Shown: positions 25,326-32,809 of the stretch, piece by piece
Layout of the letters: each line of letters begins with the position of its first letter
Position numbering within the stretch: the stretch's first letter is position 1
Assembly: GCA_003021705.1 (NCBI GenBank)
Contig: PXRJ01000052.1
Location: forward strand, 1-40,053
Length of the DNA: 40,053 bases
Direction of reading: 5' to 3'
Origin: Halobacteriales archaeon QS_3_64_16
GTDB taxonomy: Archaea > Halobacteriota > Halobacteria > Halobacteriales > Halococcaceae
The notes under the pieces: generated by a model
Database searches by the model: none
The model's input: only the letters and a program-made list of their open reading frames with translations
What the model was told of the DNA's origin: nothing
Position numbers and translations under genes: made by a program

Positions 25326-26305
25326 AGCTGGGAATAATCGGGGCCGGCGCGGTCGGCAGTGCGGTTGCCCGCCTCGCGCCCGAGTACGGCCACTCCGTGG
25401 TAGCGCTGGCCGATTCGGAAAGCGCAGCCATCGATCCTGATGGGCTCGATCCGGAGGCTCTCCTCGCTCGCAAGGAGGACGGCGAGGCACTGGGTGAGAG
25501 CGATCCCGACGAGGCACTCGACGCGCCGTATGACGTCCTCGTCGAAGCGACGCCGACGACGCTCGGCGACGCCGAACCCGGCTTCTCACACATCAGGCGG
25601 GCGCTCGAAGGCGATCGTCACGCCGTGCTCGCGAACAAAGGGCCGGTCGCCGAACGGTACGAGGAGGTACGAACTTTGGAGACAGGGAGCCGCGGGCAGG
25701 TACGCTTCGAGGCGACCGTCGCCGGTGCCATCCCGGCACTCTCGACGATCGCAGATCTCGGCGCGGGGAACGTCACGGCTATCCGAGGCGTGCTCAATGG
25801 GACGGCGAACTTCATTCTCAGCCGGATGGCCGCAGAGGGACTCGGTTACGAACACGTCCTCGCCGAGGCCCAAGACTTGGGTGTCGCGGAAGCCGATCCG
25901 AGCTTCGACGTTCAGGGCACCGACGCCGCGCTCAAGTGTGTGATCCTTGCGAACGTACTCGCCGAGGGCAACGGCGACGGTGACACCGCCGAAGTGGGCG
26001 TTCGGGAATCGTACACCCTCGCCGACGCGACGGTTGAGGGCATCGAACACGTTCCGCCAAGCGCGCTCGAGCTCGCCGCCGAGGACGGCCGGACGATCCG
26101 GCTGATCGGCGAGGTCTCGACGGGATCGATTCGCGTCGGCCCGCGTCTCGTCCCCGAACACGGGACGCTGGCGGTGACGGGCACCCAGAACATCCTCCAG
26201 CTAGAGGCCCGTCACGCCGGCCGTCTGAATATCAGCGGTCGAGGAGCCGGTGGACCCGAGACGGCCACCGCTGTGCTCGCGGACATCAGTCGACTGGAGG
26301 CGTGA
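25322..26305 (+). CDS. hom: Homoserine dehydrogenase
   Basis: 327 residues from ATG 25322. NAD(P)-binding Rossmann start KLGIIGAGAVGSAVARLAPE, then the substrate-binding region with NKGPVA, EATVAGAIPALSTIAD and the signature ALGVAEADPSFDVQGTDAALK-like block (here DLGVAEADPSFDVQGTDAAL), and catalytic Lys in AALKCVILAN. It reduces aspartate semialdehyde to homoserine for threonine and methionine synthesis. There is no C-terminal ACT domain, consistent with the separate, coupled ACT gene upstream. Confidence 0.95.
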   Translation: MKLGIIGAGAVGSAVARLAPEYGHSVVALADSESAAIDPDGLDPEALLARKEDGEALGESDPDEALDAPYDVLVEATPTTLGDAEPGFSHIRRALEGDRHAVLANKGPVAERYEEVRTLETGSRGQVRFEATVAGAIPALSTIADLGAGNVTAIRGVLNGTANFILSRMAAEGLGYEHVLAEAQDLGVAEADPSFDVQGTDAALKCVILANVLAEGNGDGDTAEVGVRESYTLADATVEGIEHVPPSALELAAEDGRTIRLIGEVSTGSIRVGPRLVPEHGTLAVTGTQNILQLEARHAGRLNISGRGAGGPETATAVLADISRLEA

Positions 26306-26555
26306 GATCGACTCGATGCCCGGGAGAACCCGGACGACTCGGGGACTTCGGAACGACGCCGACCGCACGGCCGCCGCCGCGAACGTTTGAATCTCCTCCG
26401 TTCGAATTGGGTCCTTTCCCTCGGCGTTCACGCCCCATGTGAGAGAGGTGCAAACCGCCGGAGGGAATCCGTTTCGGCTATACGCAGTATCGAAATGGTT
26501 TTACGCGTAACTATCAAACTACTGCAACAGAGCGCATCTCGCGCGTGAAACCATA
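26306..26555. promoter_or_regulatory. Upstream region of the EF-1A/S10 genes
   Basis: 250 bp without a gene. CGAAATGGTTTTACGCG near 26490-26506 resembles a haloarchaeal promoter (purine-rich CGAAA element followed by a T/A-rich box). The start codon at 26556 is about 50 nt farther, leaving room for a short 5' leader. The assignment is by pattern only. Confidence 0.35.
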
Positions 26556-27821
26556 ATGGCAGACAAACCGCACCAGAACTTGGCCGTGATCGGCCACGTC
26601 GACCACGGGAAGAGCACCCTCGTCGGGCGCTTGCTGTATGAGACCGGTAGCGTCCCCGAGCACGTCATCGAACAGCACAAGGAAGAAGCCGAATCCCAAG
26701 GGAAGGGCGGCTTCGAGTTCGCCTACGTCATGGACAACCTCGCCGAGGAGCGAGAGCGCGGGGTCACCATCGACATCGCCCACCAGGAGTTCGACACCGA
26801 CGAGTACTACTTCACGATCGTCGACACGCCGGGCCACCGCGATTTCGTGAAGAACATGATCACCGGCGCGAGCCAGGCCGACAACGCCGTACTGGTGGTC
26901 GCCGCGGACGACGGCGTCCAGCCCCAAACCCAGGAGCACGTCTTCTTAGCTCGAACCCTCGGGATCGACGAACTCATCATCGCAGTGAACAAGATGGATC
27001 TCGTTGATTACGACGAGGACCGATATAACGAAGCCGTCGAGGAAGTCCAGCAACTCCTCAAGCAGGTCCGTTTCCAGACCGGCGACGCGAAGTTCATCCC
27101 GACTTCGGCGTTCGAGGGCGACAACGTCGCGGAGAGTTCGGATGACACGCCGTGGTACGATGGGCCGACAGTTCTAGAATCGCTGAACGACCTACCAGAG
27201 CCCCAGCCGCCGACCGATGCCCCGCTCCGACTGCCGATCCAGGACGTCTATACTATCTCGGGCATCGGTACAGTACCAGTCGGCCGGATCGAGACTGGGA
27301 CGATGAACTCGGGCGATAACGTCTCCTTCCAGCCCTCCGATGCCGGCGGGGAGGTCAAGACGATCGAGATGCACCACGAGGAAGTCGATTCGGCTGGCCC
27401 GGGTGACAACGTCGGGTTCAACGTTCGCGGCGTCGGCAAGGACGACATCCGTCGGGGCGACGTCTGTGGGCCCGCCGACGACCCGCCGAAGGTCGCGAAT
27501 ACCTTCCAGGCCCAGGTCGTCGTGATGCAACACCCCTCGGTGATCACCGCCGGCTATACCCCTGTATTTCACGCCCACACCGCACAGGTCGCGTGTACGA
27601 TCGAGTCGATCGATCAGAAGATCGACCCCGCGAGCGGCGAGGTCGACGAGGAGAACCCCGACTTCATCCAGTCGGGTGATGCGGCGGTCGTCACGGTTCG
27701 CCCCCAGAAACCGCTCTCGATCGAGCCCAGCAGCGAGATCCCCGAACTCGGCAGCTTCGCCGTTCGGGACATGGGCCAGACGATCGCGGCCGGCAAAGTG
27801 CTCAGCGTCGATCAGGCCTAA
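26556..27821 (+). CDS. tef1a: Translation elongation factor EF-1 alpha
   Basis: 421 residues. GTPase motifs are complete: GHVDHGKS at residues 13-20, the switch region [34 protein letters not shown], and NKMD for guanine specificity. Domains II and III follow ([40 protein letters not shown]). It delivers aminoacyl-tRNA to the ribosome A site. Its TAA is followed at once by the ATG of rpsJ, a gene order conserved in archaea. Confidence 0.98.
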   Translation: MADKPHQNLAVIGHVDHGKSTLVGRLLYETGSVPEHVIEQHKEEAESQGKGGFEFAYVMDNLAEERERGVTIDIAHQEFDTDEYYFTIVDTPGHRDFVKNMITGASQADNAVLVVAADDGVQPQTQEHVFLARTLGIDELIIAVNKMDLVDYDEDRYNEAVEEVQQLLKQVRFQTGDAKFIPTSAFEGDNVAESSDDTPWYDGPTVLESLNDLPEPQPPTDAPLRLPIQDVYTISGIGTVPVGRIETGTMNSGDNVSFQPSDAGGEVKTIEMHHEEVDSAGPGDNVGFNVRGVGKDDIRRGDVCGPADDPPKVANTFQAQVVVMQHPSVITAGYTPVFHAHTAQVACTIESIDQKIDPASGEVDEENPDFIQSGDAAVVTVRPQKPLSIEPSSEIPELGSFAVRDMGQTIAAGKVLSVDQA

Positions 27822-28130
27822 ATGCAGCAAGCACGCGTCCGACTCGCCGGTACGAGCCCCGAGGACTTAGACGCCATCTGCACCGATGTCCGGGACATCG
27901 CGGAGAACACAGGTGTGAACCTTTCGGGCCCGGTTCCCCTGCCGACGAAAGAGCTGGGGATTCCGGCGCGGAAATCCCCCGATGGCGAGGGGACCGCGAC
28001 GTGGGAACACTGGGAGATGCGCGTCCACAAACGCCTCATCGATCTCGACGCCGACGAACGGGCGCTCCGGCAGCTCATGCGTATCCAGGTGCCGAACGAC
28101 GTCTCGATCGAAATCGTCCTCGAGGACTGA
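27822..28130 (+). CDS. rpsJ: Small ribosomal subunit protein S10
   Basis: 102 residues, archaeal uS10. Typical segments: [40 protein letters not shown], then [20 protein letters not shown] and [18 protein letters not shown]. It starts on the base following the EF-1A stop, so translation is coupled. Length is normal. Confidence 0.98.
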   Translation: MQQARVRLAGTSPEDLDAICTDVRDIAENTGVNLSGPVPLPTKELGIPARKSPDGEGTATWEHWEMRVHKRLIDLDADERALRQLMRIQVPNDVSIEIVLED

Positions 28131-28250
28131 GACCGCCCTACGGATCGATCGCGACGGCCTCTTCTCGCGGCGGCGCTCACCGGTTACGCCTGTCGAGTAC
28201 GGATCGCCCGTAGCCAACGCCGTTTTCTTCCCCGATCGCGAGCGTAAGGT

Positions 28251-28904
28251 ATGGGACGGCTCGCGCGTAGCCCGACGGTAGAGACGTTAGCGCTGATCGC
28301 TATCGTCTTCTCGCTCCAGCAGTTCGCGGGCCTCGTCGGGAGTTTCGTCGGACTGGGGGGCTTCGGTATCGCTTTCTTCGCACTGGGCCCGCCGCTTGCC
28401 GTCGCTCCCTGGACGCTGGTGACGAGCGTCTACGCTCACGCGAGCCTCGCTCATCTCCTCTCGAATGCCTTTGCACTGGTGGTTGTCGGCCTGGTCGTCG
28501 AGACGGTCACGACCAGAGCGCGCTTTCACCTCTTTTTCCTCCTGACTGGGGTTCTCGCCGGTCTCACCCAGGTACTCGTCGGCGGCTTCGTGGGATCGCC
28601 GGCCGGCGTGCTCGGCGCGAGCGGGGCGATTCTCGCCCTGGTGGGCTACGTCCTCGCGGCAAACCCCCTCTCCGAGACGATCCTCGATCGGCTGCGATTG
28701 CGCCGCCGGGCACAACTCGGCGTGTTCGTCGCTCTTGCCCTCTTGGTGACGTTCGTGACAGGGACAGCAGGTGCGGCCCTGGTCGCTCATTTCACTGGTC
28801 TCCTACTCGGGTTACTTGCCGGCCGGCTCGAGGTGTTACATACCGACGGCGACGATGGCAGTAGTGGCCCTCGGAGGCCGGAGACGAGCGCCGAGCGGCT
28901 GTAA
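28251..28904 (+). CDS. Rhomboid-family intramembrane serine protease
   Basis: 217 residues, about six transmembrane helices. The catalytic Ser lies in GVLGASGAILALVGY (GxSG motif, about residues 122-128) and the catalytic His in LVAHFTGLLLGLLAGRL. The HxxxN motif of the family is seen as HASLAHLLSNAFAL in helix 2. It cleaves substrates within the membrane; targets are unknown. A short acidic C-terminal tail is cytoplasmic or exposed. Start at ATG 28251. Confidence 0.92.
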   Translation: MGRLARSPTVETLALIAIVFSLQQFAGLVGSFVGLGGFGIAFFALGPPLAVAPWTLVTSVYAHASLAHLLSNAFALVVVGLVVETVTTRARFHLFFLLTGVLAGLTQVLVGGFVGSPAGVLGASGAILALVGYVLAANPLSETILDRLRLRRRAQLGVFVALALLVTFVTGTAGAALVAHFTGLLLGLLAGRLEVLHTDGDDGSSGPRRPETSAERL

Positions 28905-28998
28905 GGCAACACTCCTTCGAGCGCCGAACTATCGGCGAGCAGTGCTGTATCGAAACACAAGCTACAAATGAGCCGACCGGATAGAGTCGGTGCCGAGC

Positions 28999-29070
28999 GG
29001 GCTCGTAGATCAGCGGCAGATCGCTTCCTTCGCAAGGAAGAGGCCCCGGGTTCAAATCCCGGCGAGTCCA
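28999..29070 (+). tRNA. tRNA-Ala (anticodon CGC)
   Basis: 72-nt cloverleaf. GGGCTCG (28999-29005) pairs with CGAGTCC (29063-29069), including the G3-U70 wobble pair that marks alanine tRNAs; discriminator A at 29070. The anticodon stem CTTCC/GGAAG encloses TTCGCAA, giving CGC for GCG codons. No intron and no encoded CCA. A near copy of the 3' end follows 142 bp downstream. Confidence 0.96.
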
Positions 29071-29130
29071 CTTCTGAGCGAGTTTGCGAGCGAAGAAATG
29101 GAGAGCCGAGCGTGAGCGAAGCAAGCGCGT

Positions 29131-29139
29131 GGATTTGAA
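29131..29139 (+). repeat. Segment complementary to the tRNA T-arm
   Basis: GGATTTGAA is the exact reverse complement of TTCAAATCC in tRNA-Ala (29051-29059) and in its duplicated 3' end (29193-29201). The same nonamer is found in the tail of tRNA-Val (5016-5024). Confidence 0.6.
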
Positions 29140-29189
29140 GCCCCGGAAGTCGCAGCACCCGAGCGAAGCGAGGGTGACCGTCTTCCTCT

Positions 29190-29212
29190 GGGTTCAAATC
29201 CCGGCGAGTCTA
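29190..29212 (+). repeat. Duplicated tRNA-Ala 3' end
   Basis: Direct copy of tRNA-Ala positions 29048-29070, identical at 22 of 23 bases (one C to T next to the discriminator). No 5' half is present. The layout tRNA, spacer, antisense T-arm nonamer, duplicated 3' end, hairpin element is the same as at tRNA-Val. Confidence 0.8.
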
Positions 29213-29512
29213 CGACACGTACCTTTTTGTCAGGGTCCTCGATCCCTGTGGTCGTGATTCGAGAGGGCGTAGCTCTCTTGAATCACGAAACGGCGAAGCC
29301 GTTTCGGACGACTGCGGAGGCCAACAAAAATCTGTTCGACGAAGCGAAGTCGTAAGAAGTCGAAGATTTCCCTGATCCCAGAAACGCTTCGCGTTTCTGA
29401 GGACTTCGTCGCAGCCGCGAGAGTGGTTCGAAAGGCGCTCCGCGCCTTTCGTCAGTACGAGACCGAAGGTCTCGCTTGCAACAGGAACGCGGAGCGTTCC
29501 TGCCACATCACG
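29213..29512 (+). repeat. Hairpin-rich repeat element, copy C
   Basis: Begins ACACGTACCTTTTTGTCAGG shortly after the duplicated tRNA end. TTTTTGT (29224-29230) pairs with ACAAAAA (29324-29330), closing a domain that holds CGAAACGGC-GAA-GCCGTTTCG (29286-29306). Then come four perfect hairpins with three-base loops: 29379-29399, 29430-29450, 29458-29474 and 29484-29500. The last two form the module shared with copy B. No coding potential. Further hairpin-like sequence continues to about 29570. Confidence 0.7.
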
Positions 29513-29636
29513 AGAGAACGAAGTCCTCTCGAACGATTTCGCTTACGAGAACTTCGGCTCGCTCGATGGCGCGGATAAACGAGAGCGGCCCGCCGCAACC
29601 GCTCACGCCGGGTTTCATCGAGTCCCCGACATCATG

Positions 29637-29882
29637 TCAGGCGTGCTCGTCGATCCAGCGGCACCACTGCTTGAAATCGGCGGCCCCACACTGGTCGGCG
29701 ATGGAGTGCAACGTCCCGATCCTTATCTCGTCGTGCATCGGCACGTCGACGTTCCGGACCTCGCCGGTTCCGGGATGTTCGTATCGTAGTCGGACGTGAC
29801 TGCCCTTCCGGGAGACGGGAGCGTATCCGAAGCTCCGTAGGACGCCGATGATCTCGCGGCCGGAAAATACTGTCCGGACCAT
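29637..29882 (-). CDS. hicA: HicA-family mRNA interferase toxin
   Basis: 81 residues from ATG 29880-29882. The small dsRBD-like fold of HicA is shown by SGREIIGVLRSFGYAPVSRK followed by GSHVRLRYEHP with the catalytic His, then RNVDVPMHDEIRIGTLHSIA. HicA toxins cleave mRNA and are held inactive by HicB. Unlike the other two toxin loci in this window, this gene is intact and of normal length. It starts 3 bp after the hicB stop. Confidence 0.88.
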   Translation of the reverse strand: MVRTVFSGREIIGVLRSFGYAPVSRKGSHVRLRYEHPGTGEVRNVDVPMHDEIRIGTLHSIADQCGAADFKQWCRWIDEHA

Positions 29883-29885
29883 CGA

Positions 29886-30158
29886 CTACCGCAGGAAGTC
29901 AGGGAGATCCCGACCGTCGGTGGTCTCGGTCGGCTCCAGTCCGAGTTCCTCACGCAGAAACGCGTCCGGATCGTCGATCGGCTCACCTTCTCCTTCGTGG
30001 AGTCCGAGGACTTCAGCGAGCTGGGCGAGCGCCGCGGCGCGGGTGGCGCCACCGCGGGCCAACCCAGTTTCGAGGTCTTTGGCGGTAACGCTCCCGTCGT
30101 CCTCGCGTACGAAGACGACGCCCGCCGACTCGTCGCGATCGTGGGTTGCACTCGCCAT
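29886..30158 (-). CDS. hicB: HicB-family antitoxin
   Basis: 90 residues from ATG 30156-30158. The partial RNase H-like HicB fold is visible: GVVFVREDDGSVTAKDLETG, then LARGGATRAAALAQLAEVLG (the family's alternating small-residue helix). It is very acidic, as expected to bind the basic toxin. It precedes hicA in the antitoxin-first order common in archaea. A TATA-like TTATCA at 30184-30189 lies about 26 nt upstream of the ATG, indicating a leaderless transcript. Confidence 0.85.
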   Translation of the reverse strand: MASATHDRDESAGVVFVREDDGSVTAKDLETGLARGGATRAAALAQLAEVLGLHEGEGEPIDDPDAFLREELGLEPTETTDGRDLPDFLR

Positions 30159-30223
30159 CGTCCCATAATACGGCTGACGTCGATGATAAGACTTCGGCTC
30201 GTGTGGGGGGAGTGCCGTTCGGA

Positions 30224-30379
30224 TCAGAAGGTCCAGAGGTACTCTTCGATCACGTCACGTTTCTCATTGGTGAGATCAAACAGGTCGTAGATGATTCGAC
30301 CTATTTCGGCTTTCAGTGCTTCGACGTTCCTCAGGTGCGTCCACTCGGGTTCAGATCTCGCAGCTCGGTCAGTTATCAT
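30224..30379 (-). pseudogene. Probable C-terminal remnant of an N6 DNA methyltransferase
   Basis: 51-codon frame from ATG 30377-30379 (overlapping the TetR stop) to TGA 30224-30226. The core LKAEIGRIIYDLFDLTNEKR, then DVIEEYLWTF, resembles the extreme C-terminus of Eco57I/type-IIG-like methylases (pattern I-x-x-I/L-V/I-Y-D-L-x-x-L-T). Nothing of the catalytic domain is present and the codons (ATA, TTT) differ from neighbours. It could also be a genuine tiny gene. Assignment is by recalled pattern. Confidence 0.4.
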
Positions 30380-30980
30380 CCGGAATCAGATACGACTCGA
30401 TGTACTCCTCTAGACCTTTTCGCGTCGTTCGGACGGCGCTTTCGTCCTCGGCGGTGTGTCGGCGGACCATCGCGCCGTTGATCGTCGAGAGGACGTGTTC
30501 GGCCGCTCGATCGGCGTTTACCGCCCGGAAGATCTCCTCTTCGATTCCCTCCTCGATCAGGTCGACGATCGTCCCCTTGAGAAGGGCGTCAGCCCGAGTG
30601 AACTGCTCGCTGTAGGCCTCGTCCGAGAGCGCCTGGGAGCGGAGTTCGAGCAGCGCGATCTGTAACTCCCGCTCGTTGTCGTCGATCGTCCAGGGAAGCA
30701 GCCACTCGACGAACGTCCGGAGCTGGATGTCCGGATCATCGTCCAAGTCGACCGCTTCCTCGACCGTGAACTGATCGAGGAGATACCCCAGCAGATTGAG
30801 GAGGATCTCGTCTTTGTCGTCGTAGTGATAGTACAGCAGTGACTTGGACTTCTCGAACTCCGCGTTGATCGTATCGATCGTGAGATCGGCGTATCCGTGT
30901 TCACAGAGCGCCCGATACGTGGCCTCCATGATCGCCGTCTGTGTGTCCATTTCTCGACTCGATCCGGTCCCGGAAGCCAT
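30369..30980 (-). CDS. TetR/AcrR-family transcriptional regulator
   Basis: 203 residues from ATG 30978-30980; in-frame ATGs at 30992 and 30950 are alternatives. The N-terminal helix-turn-helix is IMEATYRALCEHGYADLTID, then TINAEFEKSKSLLYYHYDDK, which matches the TetR signature (SKSLLYYHYDDKDEIL). The C-terminal half is helical and would bind a small ligand and dimerise. A TATA-like TATTTCC lies about 25-30 nt upstream of 30980. It is divergent from a small membrane protein gene, about 150 bp away, a common target arrangement. Confidence 0.9.
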   Translation of the reverse strand: MASGTGSSREMDTQTAIMEATYRALCEHGYADLTIDTINAEFEKSKSLLYYHYDDKDEILLNLLGYLLDQFTVEEAVDLDDDPDIQLRTFVEWLLPWTIDDNERELQIALLELRSQALSDEAYSEQFTRADALLKGTIVDLIEEGIEEEIFRAVNADRAAEHVLSTINGAMVRRHTAEDESAVRTTRKGLEEYIESYLIPDDN

Positions 30981-31130
30981 GTAACTAACCATTTAATCAA
31001 GATGGAAATAGCTTCCGCCCGTGGGGGTCCGACTGCGCCGCGCTTCTCGCCGCCGCTCAGCCGGCTCGTCGACCAGTCGATCGGTGGAATTCGACGGAAG
31101 GTCTATTACGATAAGCTATTAACTATTAGC

Positions 31131-31400
31131 ATGGTACGAGAAACCACATCATCCTGGGCGGTCGAGTGCACCGACGAGTGTGGTCTCAGTCGAACGGGCC
31201 ACTACGCCTGTGCGCTCGGGAGTTTCCTCGTGGCGATAGCGCTCGCCTCGATCGGCATCACGACTCTCTTCGTGCTGCTCAGCGTTCCGGAGTTACTCGC
31301 TTCCTTCGCCCTCGTCTTCGGTTTCTTCGCGCTCTGGGCCGGAACGTGGCTCACGACCGAGGCGGTCTGGAATCGCTGGATCGCGCACAACCTACGCTGA
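31131..31400 (+). CDS. Small two-helix membrane protein
   Basis: 89 residues from ATG 31131. Two hydrophobic segments: LGSFLVAIALASIGITTLFVL (cut here by position, about residues 29-50) and LLASFALVFGFFALWAGTWL (about 55-74). The N-terminus has a Cys pair (VECTDECG) and another Cys near residue 27. No family recognised. Its position divergent from the TetR gene suggests control by that regulator. An in-frame extension to 30897 overlaps the TetR gene antisense and is rejected. Confidence 0.6.
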   Translation: MVRETTSSWAVECTDECGLSRTGHYACALGSFLVAIALASIGITTLFVLLSVPELLASFALVFGFFALWAGTWLTTEAVWNRWIAHNLR

Positions 31401-31758
31401 GACTCCGCCCGAAAGAGTATAGGTATATCTCCGGAGACGGAGGTGCTCGGCGTCTCCGCCCGGCGAAAAGTCCGATTCCGAGCAGGTCGATGGGTCGCCG
31501 TCGGCGTCGATCGGCGGTCGAGTGCCTCGGTGTAGCCACAGAGCGCCCTCGATACTGCTTCGCGCTCGCTACCGGGATTTGGGCGGGTGGTGGAGACGGG
31601 GAACTCACAAGGCATTTACTTGCTGAACGTTCATTCACTACCGAGTAGATGGTTACACCGACACGACACGAAAATAACATAAAAGTTACAATAATCGGTG
31701 CCGGCGGGACAGTAACGACCCGTCGTCCGACCGAGCGAGGCCGAGGGGAGTCGAGCGA
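31401..31758. promoter_or_regulatory. Intergenic region upstream of the glycosyltransferase
   Basis: 358 bp without a gene. It contains a perfect palindrome TGAACGTTCA at 31624-31633, extended as TGAACGTTCATTCA, a shape typical of TetR-family operators, and an AT-rich CATAAAAGTTACAATAATC near 31678-31697 that could hold a promoter about 60-80 nt before the glycosyltransferase start. Confidence 0.35.
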
Positions 31759-32607
31759 ATGAGTAGCGGAATCCTCTATTTCGCGAAAGGAAAAACGTTC
31801 GTCGAGGAAGCCGTACTGTCCGCCCAACAGGTCGCGAACGTGATGCCGGAGGTTCCAATAACGATCGTCACGGATCGTGAGCCGGACGCCGAGTGTTTCG
31901 AGGAGGTCCTCTTCGATACGAGCGAGTTCGCGAAGCGAAACAAACCCCAGGCGATGCGACGGACGCCCTACGACCGGACGATCTATCTCGATACCGACAC
32001 GTACGTCGACGAACCGATCGACGAACTGTTCGATCTGCTTGAGGCCTTCGAGTTAGGATTGAGACGGAACAAATCCGCAATGCACGTCTCCGAGGTGGGC
32101 AACGTCGATCCCAACGCCGAGGTCCCCGAGGCGTTCCCGGAGTTCAATTCGGGCGTCATACCCTACCGAAAGACGGCCGCCGTCTGGGATCTGCTCCGCG
32201 AGTGGGAACGCCTCTGTCTGCCCGACCATGGCTGGGATCAACGTTCGCTCCGGCCCGCCCTCTATGACAGTTCAGTCCGGTTCACGTCGATTCCTAACCG
32301 CTATAACTGTATCTACAGGAACGACAACGTCGTGAGTGGTTCTATAAAGGTCTTTCACGGACCGCTCGTTACTCGGGGGCAAAACAGAGTGGCCCTCCAA
32401 GAAGCACGCGAGAAACTGAACCGATCGACCGGTAGCAGACTCCATTACGTCTACGGGAATACCCTCTTCACGAATCCCTCACCGCCACTGCTGGCTAAAC
32501 CCTGGCTCCTCGCCTCCCAGGTGTGGGACCTCCTTCGCAATCGTGGCGCTCACGCGACGACGCGGCTCGTTCTCCGCAAACTGCTCGGCGGTCGCGGGAC
32601 CGGCTGA
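31759..32607 (+). CDS. Glycosyltransferase, GT-A fold (GT8-like)
   Basis: 282 residues from ATG 31759. The N-terminal nucleotide-sugar half starts GILYFAKGKTFVEEAVLSAQ. The metal-binding DxD motif is in RTIYLDTDTYVDEPIDEL (about residues 73-90), followed by the acceptor-site segment EFNSGVIPYRKTAAVWDLL and DQRSLRPALYDSSVRF. It would transfer a sugar to a surface glycan or small molecule. It converges with an ATP-grasp ligase gene; together they suggest a small biosynthetic cluster. Family number is by general pattern only. Confidence 0.8.
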   Translation: MSSGILYFAKGKTFVEEAVLSAQQVANVMPEVPITIVTDREPDAECFEEVLFDTSEFAKRNKPQAMRRTPYDRTIYLDTDTYVDEPIDELFDLLEAFELGLRRNKSAMHVSEVGNVDPNAEVPEAFPEFNSGVIPYRKTAAVWDLLREWERLCLPDHGWDQRSLRPALYDSSVRFTSIPNRYNCIYRNDNVVSGSIKVFHGPLVTRGQNRVALQEAREKLNRSTGSRLHYVYGNTLFTNPSPPLLAKPWLLASQVWDLLRNRGAHATTRLVLRKLLGGRGTG

Positions 32608-32809
32608 GCCGCGGTCGGGGCCCCCTCGCTGCCGGCGACGACGGCGAACGACTACTAACTCCGACTCCGGACGCCGACCGCGCCCGGGACCGTTCCGGGC
32701 TATGAAAGCGTCCCGTTCGGCGGTGGTTGGCGTCAACCCCGATCGCGGTCGAGACGGTCCCGCCGATCGGACGAGTACGATGGAGGGAACGATCCACCGA
32801 TCGCGTCGT

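Noticed and set aside
28999-29212. Second tRNA gene at 29190-29212
   Set aside because: Only the T-arm and 3' acceptor strand are present; no D-arm, anticodon arm or 5' acceptor can be folded.
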